Shown: in pieces, positions 1-45,200 of the stretch | Layout of the letters: every line of letters begins with the position of its first letter | Numbering within the stretch: position 1 is the first letter of the stretch | NCBI RefSeq assembly: GCF_965638725.1 | Contig: NC_134958.1 | Location: 17,983,464-18,047,463, forward strand | Direction: 5' to 3' | Source of the DNA: Aptenodytes patagonicus | Lineage: Eukaryota; Chordata; Aves; Sphenisciformes; Spheniscidae | Length of the DNA stretch: 64,000 bases | Notes under the pieces: generated by a model | Told to the model about the DNA's origin: nothing | Database searches by the model: none | Seen by the model: only the letters and a program-made list of their open reading frames with translations | Translations under genes and position numbers: made by a program

Positions 1-32848
<32,848 letters not shown>

Positions 32849-33250
32849 TAATATTTGCAGGTATGTGATTCCAGCAAAGAGAATTAAGGAAGAAACCAGG
32901 ACTGGGAGAAATACAAGTAGTGGATGACTTAAAAAGTGTCTTCCTTTGGAATTCCACTTTTTTCCAACAGCAGGAGGATAACGCCTGTTTTTCTGAATGT
33001 AAATTTCAGCCCTGATTTTTGCAAAATTTTAACTGATTTATTAGTAAAGTCATAACAAATGTTTTCCCAACCAGAAATGCGTTTATTTCACTGTACTTAC
33101 AGAAATGCTACTGATGCTGCCTAGCGTTTCTTGAAAACCATTGCAAAACCGCCAGAGACTGGCTGTACAACTTAAAAGTTGTATTTATTTAATGTACCTC
33201 AAAGTGTTTTAACTATGATCAGTGTTTTAATAAAAAATATTTCTGGACTT
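32849..33250 (+). other. ENTREP2: ENTREP2 3'UTR, approximate
   Basis: This is the sequence from the stop codon to just past the AATAAA at 33229. It is AT-rich, about 400 nt, without repeats. The true cleavage site is not determined, and longer forms cannot be excluded. Confidence 0.6.
33229..33234 (+). promoter_or_regulatory. ENTREP2: Poly(A) signal AATAAA for ENTREP2
   Basis: A canonical hexamer 381 nt after the stop codon, followed by a T- and GT-containing stretch. It is the first such hexamer after the stop. Confidence 0.65.
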
Positions 33251-33386
33251 TGCTTTTTCAACGACTGATTTGGATAGAAATGTAAAGGTGATTCATACGC
33301 ATATACAGTGCTGGTTCTAATCCATTTTCCAGTGTCTTTCATGCCAGGCCAACTGATCTGTCCTATTAAAACTGCTCCCCGCCCCT

Positions 33387-33407
33387 CCCCCCCCCCCCCC
33401 CCCCCCC
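33387..33407. repeat. Run of 21 C
   Basis: A pure C tract within a longer C-rich stretch (from about 33377), between the ENTREP2 poly(A) signal and the intergenic CR1. RNA read from the - strand would carry a 21-G run. Confidence 0.95.
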
Positions 33408-33523
33408 AATATGTTGCCCTTTTAAATTATAGTAAAGGCTGCAGCGTGGTTTATTTTTGCTTTGTTCTGAATGCTCAGGAGTTTATTAATGAAGTAGTGT
33501 ATATTATTGAAAATACTATTCCC

Positions 33524-34147
33524 AGGTGGCCAAGAAGGCCAATGGCGTCCTGGCCTGGATCAGAAATAGTGTGGCCAGCAGGAGGAGGGAAGTGATCGTG
33601 CCCCTGTACTCGGCACTGGTGAGGCCGCACCTCGAATACTGTGTTCAGTTTTGGGCCCCTCACTACAAGAAGGACGTCGAGGTGCTGGAGCGTGTCCAGA
33701 GAAGGGCAACGAGGCTGGTGAGGGGTCTGGAGAACAAGTCTGATGAGGAGCGGCTGAGGGAACTGGGGTTGTTTAGCCTGGAGAAAAGGAGGCTGAGGGG
33801 AGACCTCATCGCTCTCTACAACTACCTGAAAGGAGGTTGTAGCGAGGTGGGTGTCGGTCTCTTCTCCCAAGTAACAAGCAATAGGACGAGAGGAAACGGC
33901 CTCAAGTTGCGCCAGGAGAGGTTAGATTGGATATTAGGAAAAATTTCTTCACCAAAAAGGTTGTCAAGCATTGGAACAGGCTGCCCAGGGAAGTGGTTGA
34001 GTTCCCATCCCTGGAAGTATTTAAAAGACGTGTAGATGTGGTGCTTAGGGACATGGTTTAGTGGTGGACTTGGCAGTGCTAGGTTAACAGTTGGACTCGA
34101 TGATCTTAAAGGTCTTTTCCAGCCTAATGATTCTACGATTCTATGAA
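33524..34147 (+). mobile_element. CR1 LINE, 5'-truncated, 3' end of ORF2
   Basis: This is the 3'-terminal CR1 fragment of about 620 bp. The frame from 33526 encodes a typical CR1 reverse-transcriptase tail ([45 protein letters not shown]). A frameshift near 33920 moves the conserved [15 protein letters not shown] segment into another frame, so the copy is dead. The element ends GTTGGACTCGATGATCTTAAAGG and then in ATTCTACGATTCTATG, the CR1 octamer tail. CR1 characteristically lacks a poly(A) tail, as here. It lies between the two genes, in the ENTREP2 direction. Confidence 0.96.
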
Positions 34148-34960
34148 AACTGACGTCTAAGTACTCTGTGAATTGTGGCATTAGGGAAGAAGTCTTTGGA
34201 AGTCTGCATTTCCAGAAAGCAGATTTCACAAACTTTTTACAAATGCTGATAGGAAGTTAGATGAATTTTTACCTAGCAGAGCCTTAAACATTTTTTCAAA
34301 AAGAGTTGTTACGCCAATTAGTAGTTTTGACAATTGTATTACTAAAACATGTCCTTGTGGTTCTGCTGCATTTATGATTTATTCAACATTGATCTTAAAA
34401 AAAAAAAAAAAAGAAAAAATCAAAAAGTAAATATCATTGACACTAATTTGATTACCAGCATAAACACAGGTCTGCCAGCAACGTCTTCCAGTGCAAGCTT
34501 CATCCTTAAACAAAAGGTTCTCATAAAGAACCTACCACAGGTTGACGTTTCGGGGTTTTAATTTTTTTGCAGCAGTGCTTGTCAGTAGCGTTAGTTTCCA
34601 TTTGAGGTTTAATCATATACTGGTTTCATTTGTGTCACTCTGAGCTGGGCAGACATCCTGTGAAAAGGTCACAAAGGAACGTAGCTGAAGATGGGTAGTT
34701 TAAGCTTTACAGAATCATCCATTTTAATGTATTTTAATTATAGCATGCTTCTGTATTGATGTGAAGTCACACTGACATCCAGTGGCAACAAGGTACGCTA
34801 ATTGAAAGCAACTACTCTCAAGATAATGACACACAAATTCCTAATTCAAGAGATGAATTCCTTTTTAAAAAAAAATAATCTGTGACCTTTGCAACTGCAC
34901 TTAGATGAAGAATTAAATGATCTTCTACTTGGATTTTTTTATTACGTAAACTTACACAAC
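34148..34960. other. Intergenic sequence between the convergent genes
   Basis: AT-rich sequence with a run of A at about 34398-34412. No gene or repeat recognised. Confidence 0.6.
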
Positions 34961-36204
34961 AAACAAAATAAGCAAGCTTCCTTTATTATTTCAGATTTAT
35001 TAGTGAATAGTAGGTTAATTCTTTCCTAAGGTCAGTTGCATGCAACACGCTACTCCTTGAAGTACAGTCATCTAAAGCTCTTTAGTTACTGCATGGTAAG
35101 GCTTCTTAAGTCACAGTGTATTTTCTTCAAGGCCTTGGCCAAAAAAGAAAAAAATCTAGACGAAAAGTTACACCAATTAACATTTATCTCATAAGGAATA
35201 CAACTTTACTACTAGTTTTTTTATCTACACACATTCTAATACTGCTGATGGTGCTAGGCTATTTGTCAAAACAATTTACATTCAGAACACATTGCCTTAG
35301 GAATAAGAATACTTTATAAAAGACAGAAACAGGTAAGCATGGCTTTCCCATTTTGAGCTAATATAAACAAAAAGGTAATTCGCAAAAATTAAAGAAACCC
35401 CCCCAGCCCAACACATACATTACACAACCTGTGCAATAAGTTATCCATGAAATAACTCTGTTAAATCATAAAAATCACAAGCATTAAAAATAAATATGTA
35501 TCTAAATAAATATTTTGATTTTAATCTTGTGGCAATTATTCTTTATTTAGCATATGAAACACTTGTTACATGTTTATGTTCACACCTTGCCAAACAGGTT
35601 ACACTTGTCATAACAATACCAAGTACTACAGTGGTTTTCTTTACATTAGAATCTAAAAGTTTTAACTGCACGCATTCCTTTCCACTGAAATACCATCTGT
35701 GCGGCACCAGTTTTAAAATTATGCAAAGCCGTCAGCATTGGACCGCTTTATGGGACTGGGATTTTTTTTTTTAACTTGAGGGCAGCCATAACGTTCTCTA
35801 ATTGCTTCTCTTTGCCGTTTCCTGCAGTCTCATTCATCAAATATTCACATTCACCGTGTTATCAAACAAGACAGACATACATACATCACTCCACATAAAG
35901 GTTACAAATAAATATGTTTTAAGTTTTATGAGAAAAGAGTTTAGAAGATGTTGCAAAATACTTAAATGTTTTACAAAGATTTTTGTCAGTGATTATTGTC
36001 CTTGACCATCCTTCTCACCACTTTTTGGCAAAGAAATAAAAAGGAAGGAGAGAAAAGGCAGAGACACCTGTCTGTTCCTTGTTTCGGAGTCCTCAGGTCA
36101 GCTTCAAAGCCTTTCATTCATACAAAATACAAAATTCTCTTCAGCTCTGAGGGCTTCAGCTTTGATGGAATCATTTAGTTATTTTGCTGCAAGAGAGTCG
36201 CCTG
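34960..36204 (-). other. APBA2: APBA2 3'UTR, approximate
   Basis: AT-rich sequence after the APBA2 stop codon. On the - strand, AATAAA hexamers occur at 35542-35547, 34982-34987 and 34938-34943 (TTTATT on the + strand). The distal ones give a 3'UTR near 1.2 kb. The end point is a guess. The + strand open frames at 35116-36178 are not coding. Confidence 0.45.
34982..34987 (-). promoter_or_regulatory. APBA2: Candidate poly(A) signal for APBA2
   Basis: AATAAA on the - strand about 1.2 kb past the stop codon. A second hexamer at 35542-35547 would give a 0.66-kb 3'UTR. Confidence 0.4.
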
Positions 36205-36276
36205 CTAGATGTATAGGGGTGTCTCTTGTCCAGTTAGAAGCCTGAACATGGCAGCTGGCATAGTCTTCATGTGAAT
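36205..36276 (-). CDS. APBA2: APBA2 last coding exon: C terminus PLYI
   Basis: This exon is 72 nt, phase 0, with 23 codons and a TAG. It encodes [20 protein letters not shown] and LYI. The acceptor is AATTGACAG. It completes PDZ2 and carries the hydrophobic C terminus. In Mint1 the corresponding tail folds back into PDZ1 and blocks it; the same is likely for Mint2. Confidence 0.96.
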   Translation of the reverse strand: MHMKTMPAAMFRLLTGQETPLYI

Positions 36277-39200
36277 CTGTCAATTGATTTACACAGAAAT
36301 TAACTGAATTGTTACTAGTTTAAAACAATCCGTAAGGCCCAATCTGTCTCTCCCTGTGGTGTAAGTGCATTTATTGTCCTCGTTTCTATAGATGTGAATG
36401 TTACCGAAGTTTCTAGTTCAAAGTTCTCTGGTTCTAACAAGCTGGTTTGCTGTCGTTGCTTTTTTTGTGTGGTGTTTTTGTTGTTTTTTCTTTTTTTTTT
36501 TTTTAAATGACAATGACAGGATGCAACATCATGTAGCTAAAACAACACCTACTGTTATTGTTATACCCTATATATTGTATATATACCCTATATATTATAG
36601 GGTTATATATATTCTATTGTTATATCCTACTCCAGTTACCGCCCTTAAAAAAGAAGCAGCACAAACCTCTCTGAAAATTCGTTCTGCTGTTCTGGTATTA
36701 ACTGAACTTAGAAGGAAGACGGAATCCTTCCCTGTGGGACTGTCATTTTGTACGTTTTCTCCTAATTGGAACACAAAACTGGGACGTTATCACCTGATAT
36801 TTAAGTACCAGTCAAGACTTTGGTGGAACAGGTTCTCTCATGGCTAGTGTATTTAAGTTCTTTCTGCAAGGAGTACTGTGATAGTGTCAGAGGAATTTTA
36901 CAGACTAACAGGATTAAAGGCATCAGGTAATCAGAGTTGTATCAGAAATGTAGTAACAGCTGTCTATCAGACAACGCAAGAGGAAGGAAGGTAAACTTTA
37001 CTAACTGATAATACAGACCCTCACCAGCTATATGCTGCCTTGATATCTTGGTCTCTTCATGCTGAAAAAAAAAAGTTTCATACTATCCTCATATGTCTAG
37101 TGAGATGTTATGCAGCAAAGAGGTAAAGGCATGGAGGTTCTATTGAAATCTACAGCTTTGCTCCTGCCAACGTGCACGTACTCTGTATTATTTTTCAAGT
37201 ATCATTTTCCACAGGAAAACAAGTTATCTTTGGTTCTGGCAAAGGAACTAGTGGAAGATCTGGCCAGGGTTGTGTATACTACCACTAAATTCAGTAGGGA
37301 TTTTGATAAAGTGGAGGATCTTGTTCGTTCATTGCTGATTTCTCTAAAAATACTGGAGAGAGAAGTCTTAGCTTATTCCCAAGGTAAGTTGGAAATGTTC
37401 AGTGGAAATGAAATTATTAAAATACATATCAATTTGAATCTCTCAGCTCTTTGAATATTAATTTATTTCTATGGCAGATGCTGTAGTGATAAGCCAAGAG
37501 ACATTTTCACAGCTGACATGCTTGCACGATTTCTTCCCTTAACTGATTGGTTTAATTCAAACAGTACATTGAAGGTTCAGAATCATGCCAGGAACTCTTG
37601 AAAATGAGTGGAAAAATGTGGTGAATGTGCATCTAGTTCAAAAACTGTTCTGTTAATTGTTTGTTATTAGTGCTCAACTCCTCATTTACTGAGGTGGTGG
37701 TTTTAATACTATGTTAAGACACTCTTTTCAACTGAAAAAATACATTCTTTCAACAGTTTTAATTTCTTGATAAAGTATTTAATTGTTTTCTTACCTCTCC
37801 CACTGAATTAGACAATGCTTGTACTATCTTCTCATGAGCAGTAGCAACAACACTTTGTCCATTGATCTCAATAATACGATGTCCTACTCTTACTCCTCCC
37901 CTCTCAGCTATTCCACCTCGCATCAAGCTGCAAATCTGCCAAGAGAAAGCAAATTTTATTGAAGTTTAGAAATGTCATAATATAGCAGTTACTAGGATTT
38001 TACGTTACATTACATAATAATGAGTGGTGACACCGTAGGGATTCCAGAAGATACTTGTGGAAAGTATTAAGCAATACTGTGAGTTTTTAAATGTTGGCTT
38101 GGTTTTTGTTGGGTCCGTGTCCCTCCCGCCCAAAAAAAAAATTTCTGCAAATTACAATTTTTATTTTCATTCTCGTGGGCTGGGAACGTATAAATACCTA
38201 ACACAGTGATACAGGTAGCAGCCATGCAAGCGAGTGGAGTTAGTGGGAAGAGACAAGTTTTATGTACTGTTGGCATAGGAGAAGAAAGCGATTTTTGAAT
38301 ATTTCTGACTGTGCCACCTGAACTCTTTCTGCAAACTACCACATTATTCTTTCTGAATAATGGGAAATATAAAAAGTGCTAAAGTAAAAATTAATCTACA
38401 ACAGCAATTTTTTCACATACATGGAAAAAAAATTATATAAAGCTTAATCCTTAACCCTGCACAAACACTAGTTTAGGCTGAAGGAAAGGATGATGCCATA
38501 CAGATATTCTACGTTGAAAGCTGGCAATCTGTCAAAAGGGTCATGAAGATATGAGGAAGACGTAAGGAAAGATCTCTCAAAGATATAAGGAAGAAATTTT
38601 TTGTGATGAGGGTGGTGAGACACTGGCACTGGTTGCTCAGAGAAGTTGTGGAGGCCGCATCCCTAGAAGTGTACAAGGTCAGGTTGGACGGGGCTTTGAG
38701 CAACCTGATCTAGTGGATGATGTCCCTGCCCGTGGCAGGGGGGTTGGACTAGATGATCTTCACAGGTCTCTTCCACCCAAACCAGCCTATGAGTCTATGA
38801 AATGTGCAAATTCTGTTTCTTTTTACAGGCTGTCCTCAGCATGATGAAGTATGACAACTTGTTTCCTGTGCCTCTGCAGGTTGGAAAAGGGCACTCTGCC
38901 CTCCAGAGCCACCGCTTTTCTGTTTTACAGTGCTGCTGGCCATAGGGAGCTTAGGATGAAGAGGGCAAGTCAGGCCGCTGTTTCAACTGGCAGCTAGCTG
39001 CAGGTACCAGTAAAGAACTAGGCACAGGTTTTGACATTTATGCCCCCTGCAATAGGGGAATAATTCTACAAGAAGAGTTACATTCACCAGGCATAGTCCC
39101 AGCAGACACTGCTAGTTAAAATTATTCTGAGGTTGCAAGATGTACGGTGTACAGGCAGAAAGAAAAATCTCAATCCAGTATGGGGAACTTAAAACAATGT

Positions 39201-42200
39201 TTGTTTCCTCCTCAGCAACAGTATCTGTGCTATGACAGGGCCCTCCCTGACAGACTCGACAGCTGTGCATTTAGATAGAAATTGTTGGTAAATTATTTCA
39301 GAAGACTAAGCTCACGCAGCACATAAGGCAGATAACGTACAGCTTGAATCTCTGGAACTCAGCAGAACTTAGCAGTGCTGAGATTTACCTTTTGTTTACT
39401 GAGAAAAACCTGTTCTTGGAGGAAAAGAAATGAGTTCTAGAGCATCCAGTGATGGCTGTTTCTGCAGTTACTGTCAATGGTTAGAATCATATGCCAAGAA
39501 TTATTATTTGCTGAGATCTGGTAATTTGCTCAGAGCTAAATACAAGTATGGTAAGATGTGGCTTGTGTCCCAGTGAGTTTGTAATCTAATTCAGAAACAT
39601 AGTATGTGGGGAGACGGCCAAGCTGGAGTATGTTGAAGGTGAAACATTGTCTCTCGTTGACCAGAATCTTTTCTGTATGACACTAGCAGTTTCCTTTAAA
39701 TTCCTCTTCACAAATAACAACGCTATAAAAAATGAAATCCCTTCTTACTCGAAGTTCAGGTGGTCTGATACGGGGAGTGAAAATACATAGTTAGTCTTTG
39801 TTTATAAAAGGCCTTTCTCAGCTCTCTGAAAAAAGACTTTCTCCTGCAGTCAGACTTATCTTCCACCATGCTATCATTAGTGGCTGAGTTTTAGCTACTG
39901 TGGTTCATAAACTATTGCTGATGGACTCTCATGGATAGAGGCACCATCAGGACCCTTCACAGAATTGCGTCTTGAATTTCAGTCACGTACAATATATTGT
40001 TTTGCAGGTAGTCTACCTTCTAATCATATAGCTGACAAGACAAGCTGTACTACATAGACTTTCTCTTTTATAGAAAGCTTCTCGATTCAACTCACTGTTA
40101 GAATAACAGCTTGCTCCGTGCTATTGGGGATTGTATGCAGTAATCTGAAAGGACAAAAAGCAGATTGTGCCAAAAGAAACCCTGTAAATATATTTTTCAT
40201 GGTATAAAAGAAAATACAGACACAGTACAGCCAGCTGAAATAAATAAAAGCTTTCAGAGCAAATGGAAATGTGACCTCTCACCCCACTGGCATAAAGGAA
40301 AAGATAACGGCTTGCATATCTATCCAGAGCACCTTTCATTGTGTGGCTCTCAAAGCACTTGTAATACCATCAGTGAATTTCTTCTTTCTAACAGCCTCAG
40401 ACGTAGGAAGCAGTCTCTTATCTTCATTCAAGAATGTGATCCCTCTCCAGGGAAGGGAGTCAGCTTCCTTTTTGTGAGCATTAACTATTTTAATGAGGTA
40501 GAAAGAGAAACAGAGCCCAAGTGGCTCTGCCTAGCCTCACAGATCCTGTTAAGCTAGAGACACAGTGCAGATGTAAAGAAATATACTGTACTTAAAGCAC
40601 ACATTTACGTGGCTCCTGTATTTGCAAGTGGCTGACTCAAAGCAGCCTTAAGACTTTTGTCTCCAGCCAGTGGAGCTATGGCAGATTAGGCTGGCAAGTT
40701 TAAGCTGAGCAGTACCACTAAGTAAGTATGATTCTATTCAGCCAGGATTGTTTAGCCTGTGATACTTGTTGAACATGGTGACAGCTGTAATATTATTAAA
40801 TAAAGCATGACGGATCTGGATCATCTTGTAAGCAAGATCCTATACTCTATTTACTGTGTAAACTGAAGGAAAAAAAAAGGGGGGGGGGGGTGTAAACCAT
40901 ACTGGTTCAATCCATTCAGCTGTTACAGCTTCTGCAATGTCTTAGACAAGCTGCAGTGCATCAGATGTGAAATTTCAGTAGCTTCACAATCAGTTTTATC
41001 GCAACTGCCCATTGTGTAGCAAAACATGGACAGAACAGTGCAAGGCAAACTAACTGTTTATTCTGTGTAAATGCCTTAAATATAACCTATTAAACCAGGT
41101 TTCTCCTCATCTCACTCCTATAGTACTCTATTTAAACCCTGTATATTTTTCCCCAGACAGTTTAAATAAATATAAACAAAGGCAAGGAAGAAAAAATAAA
41201 CTGTCTGTTCTGTTAAGTTTTACCTAGTTTTGCTGTATTTTTAGATAGAATGGTGCTAGGCTAGGGATGGGGTAGATACCCTTCTCAGAGAAAGTGACTG
41301 AGCTCTGAGAGCTAGACTGAGAAGTGGTGCATTATCAGCAGTAAAAATACAATTGGTAATACACAGATTTTTCATAATTTAGGAAACAAGATAATGATAT
41401 GGTACGAGAGGACCACTTGTATTTAAATATCGTAATTTTAAAAGAAGTGTAGCATGATTTTCAGAAGGTGGCGGATAGGTCGCCTTATGTTCACCTCCCC
41501 ATCACGCAACATTCATGCTTGTTTCATATGTATGCACAATATTTCTTTTTTTTCTTAATGTTTTACAGTTCAAATTTTAGATTCCTTTTATAAATATGCA
41601 ATAAAACTACATCAGTAGCTTTCAAGAGCCATGAAGAATATTTGCATCATTAGTGCAAGAGGAATTTTGCAAAATTAACACTCTGATTTATGCTGTTGTG
41701 CTGTTCGCTAACTAAAACTTCCAAAAGCTGGCACTACTAGCGCTCTATGAAGCACAACTTCAGGCTTTGCATTAATTGAGCTATACAGAACACACAAAGA
41801 AGAGAGTCACATGCAGCAGCCCAGTCTCTGCATCTTCCCGATACCCTATGCAAGCAAAACCCAGCTCAGATAGTACTTTTGTATGTCCAGGTTGTTTATG
41901 GGCTATTCACTAATACAATAGCTGTACGTCCTGCACAGATGAGATAGGCAGAGTGGAAAGGAACCACCGCAAAACTGCTATCGGAAGAGGCACCGCAATA
42001 AGTACCAGCTGCACACATAATGAGGTAATGGCCTAGCAGTAGGAGACAATTATACCCGTTCTGGCAAGCCATTTATTTCTTCACTGTGCTAATGCTGAGC
42101 CAACAAAGAATAAGGATATTATTTCTGAATCCTGTCATAATTTATAATAATTGTTGGCAATTACAAAACCGCTTTTTAAAAGTTCAGTGTCAAACTACCA

Positions 42201-45200
42201 GAGAGACGTGCTTTGCAGAGTCATATTTTCAAAGGTTAAGTAAGAGAGAGTTTATCTGAGGAAGGACTTACAGGCCCAGAAGGTTGTCTATTTAGCAGCC
42301 TAACAAAAGATGTTAATCTCTCCTTTTTGTTCACTGGCTTTCATATTCAAACACAGACTCTTCATAAATGAAATGTATTACAAGGCTTTCTTTTTCTGTT
42401 GTCTGAGAAGGATTTTTATGCTGAATTCAGTAAACTTTATATTGGATGTCATCTAAATGTTGCTCATTTCACTGGAATGAATGACCATCCAGTGTGGTGA
42501 ATATGACAAATGACCAGTAGATGGAGGGAGCATGCTATGAAAGAAAACCACCACAGTCTGCAGAATTTACTAAACTAAGGCTCCGATTATGTAGGAGATG
42601 ATTAGCTGGGACAAGATTGTCTCACAGACTCCATAACTGCCTCTGTCCGTGTGAGGACATGATACGTTGCTTCTAATCCACCTTGGCCTGATTCTTTTCC
42701 CCAGCCCTGACCCAACCCCCACCAATGCTGTGACAGGCCTCCTAAAAGAGTTGATAAACACACCGTAGTATTGCTCGTTGTTCCTTAAATATATTTTCCT
42801 CTTTTTATCATAGCACCAGCTGAACATACTAGATTTACAAAGGATAGCAATTAGGAGATAAATCAATGCCTCATACAGTGTTATATGCTGTTCTCGGCAC
42901 CCTCTGAGATCTTGTAAAATCAGATCCCATCCCTTTCAACCTTTTTATACCAAGACTTGGGATTTGCTAACAGTGAACTACCAGCAATAACCATACCCAC
43001 TTAACATACACGTACATGTAGGTGAAAGCACAGGCAGAAGAGGACAGAAATATACCACACACCTGATTTTTCTGTATTTTTTTACAGACCTCTCTCTACT
43101 CAAGTGTGAGAGCGTTAATCCCAAACATGACAAATACTTTAAACCTCTGCTTCTAAAGGATGTCAGCCTGGGGTAGGTATCGTTTCAGAGTCCTTCCAGC
43201 TGGACCAAGGCTTGTAGCGGTGTTCTTTATACCAATCTCTGCTGTGACCACAACATGGTATGGGATCTTAGGTAGGAACACTTAAAACTTAGGTACAATA
43301 ATAACTTAAGAGATGGCTAGCAGAGCTGAAAATCCACTAATGAGCCATCTCTTTGCTAAAGCACAGTAAGACCCATAAACCATATGCTACGGAGTTACCT
43401 GCTACTCTTCCAAGGGTGGCAAACAGAAATCTGGCAACTTCAATCGATGAGTTTCACAGAACAGGGGACCAGAGCCCACAGTCCTCTGTGATGTGGTTTT
43501 CTGTGTGAGCAGCCTGATTATTTTTTTTCCTAGACTGGAGGAAGAGGAGATGGTGATGGTGCTGCACTACAGACAGTCTCTAATGCTAGTACCAGCCCCC
43601 AGAAAGGCCAGGTGACTACCTGAGCTAGTTGTGTTGGGAGTTTGCTTTGGAAAGGAATTGGAGAATGGCCTGGGAAGGAAGAACTGCGAGAGGAGGACCC
43701 TGAGCTGCACTGGGTAAGCGTTACCTGCCACATTCATTGTCCTGTTTGCTGCTGTTATTACAGGGAAACTGCAGCATGCAGAAGGGATACCTGGGCCACA
43801 ACCTATACAATTACTTCTAGTGAGAGGTGTTTAGTTTTAACCAGAGGAGGTCACAATTGCATTCCCTTGCCTGCTACCATGTGATACAAATAAATTATGC
43901 AAAGCAAAAGAAAAATGAAAAGACTTACTGAGTGTGTGCTGAAATTTAAAAGAGAAGCAGGATCAGAGCTAAGATTAGAATGTTATAATTGTAAAAACCT
44001 GTTTCAGCATAACTCTTTTTCTTGCAACTCTGGCACGCTAATGACAGAGTTATACACGAATTAGCTGATCCAGATAGTGCACCAAACAATCTGGACTATA
44101 AATCTTGTGGCTGTATTATGTAGGAAAATCCCTCAAGAATGGCAGTACTTGTTCTCCTGATGTTGTCCATTTGCATTATATTACTCAGAGATGTGATTAT
44201 AAGATTTTGATTAATTAAGGGATCACAGTACAAAAAGTGAGGTCATGTACAAGGACTTTTTCAGTACTTCAGTGTGTTTCTTGAAAGAAAAAAAAAAGGA
44301 AAAAAAAAACCCAAAACAATCACTGAACACAGAAACTTACAATTCCATTCTGTACACTGAAGCCCAGCTGGTATTTTAAGTCTGGCCGTTTTATGAGGAC
44401 AGTAGTAACAGGAGGACAGCTGACAATGTTCAGTTTGACTTGTGTCTGATTCTTGAGACCCTGTAAGATATTACAAAAGTTAGTATTTCTGAAATGGATC
44501 TTAATTTGCTCTTTCATTAGTGGTTTCCTAATTGCAAGAGTGTAAAGCAGCTGATCTGAGAAAGAACAGCTAGAGTTAATAGAAATCTGTTGCTAACTTA
44601 GAGATACATTTCTCTGCTTCATTTATTTTCCGAGCTATTTGGCTCAACAAAACATATCCAAACTTTGCCTTGAATTACTATAGAAACTTCAAGAAAGTTT
44701 TCAAGAAAAACCCAAACTGACTACTGCTTGTTCTTTACCAGCATCTAGCTAATTAATCTCCTGCTGCCGCTGCTCTTGGTAAATCTGCACAGACATTAGA
44801 TTTAGCCTCGGTGATTAAAGATAATGCATTCTGAGACTCCATCGGGTCTGGGGAATCTTCATATACTCACTTGATCTGTCCTGCAGTCTACCAGCCTCCA
44901 TCCATTTCATCTACATGGAGCCCAAAGAATCACAGTAGGTTTTAATCCTCAGATTTTAATTTCAAGGCTGTGGGGAAGCCTGAAACTTTGACGATAGCTA
45001 AGTAACTTAATTTAGGCAAGTTTTTCAGACCTGGCCTCATTTGTTATAGTCCAGTAACAAAGCTGCAGTCAAATTCTCCAGCCCTAAATTTCTGTATGTT
45101 ATCACCCCTGAATCTCTGTTTCTAATTCTACTTCTTGTTAACAACAGATTACTTTTTTTTTTTTTTTTATCCCCCCAGTGATAAGAAAAATTTTATCTGC

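Larger units (their letters stand above)
36277..37794 (-). other. APBA2: APBA2 last intron, 1.5 kb
   Basis: This intron holds a TATA-rich inverted repeat (36586-36602) and, on the opposite strand, an exon-like open segment (37215-37383). The longer + strand open frame at 36398-36847 is not supported. Confidence 0.75.

Noticed and set aside
33526..34035. 169-codon frame as a host gene
   Set aside because: It is the reverse-transcriptase tail of a 5'-truncated CR1 element with a frameshift and CR1-type 3' end.
36398..36847. 149-codon open frame on the + strand
   Set aside because: It includes T-rich and TATATA-rich low-complexity sequence, lacks splice sites at sensible places and looks like no protein family.
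40165..40557. 130-codon open frame on the + strand in an APBA2 intron
   Set aside because: No domain, no bounding splice sites and ordinary intron composition.
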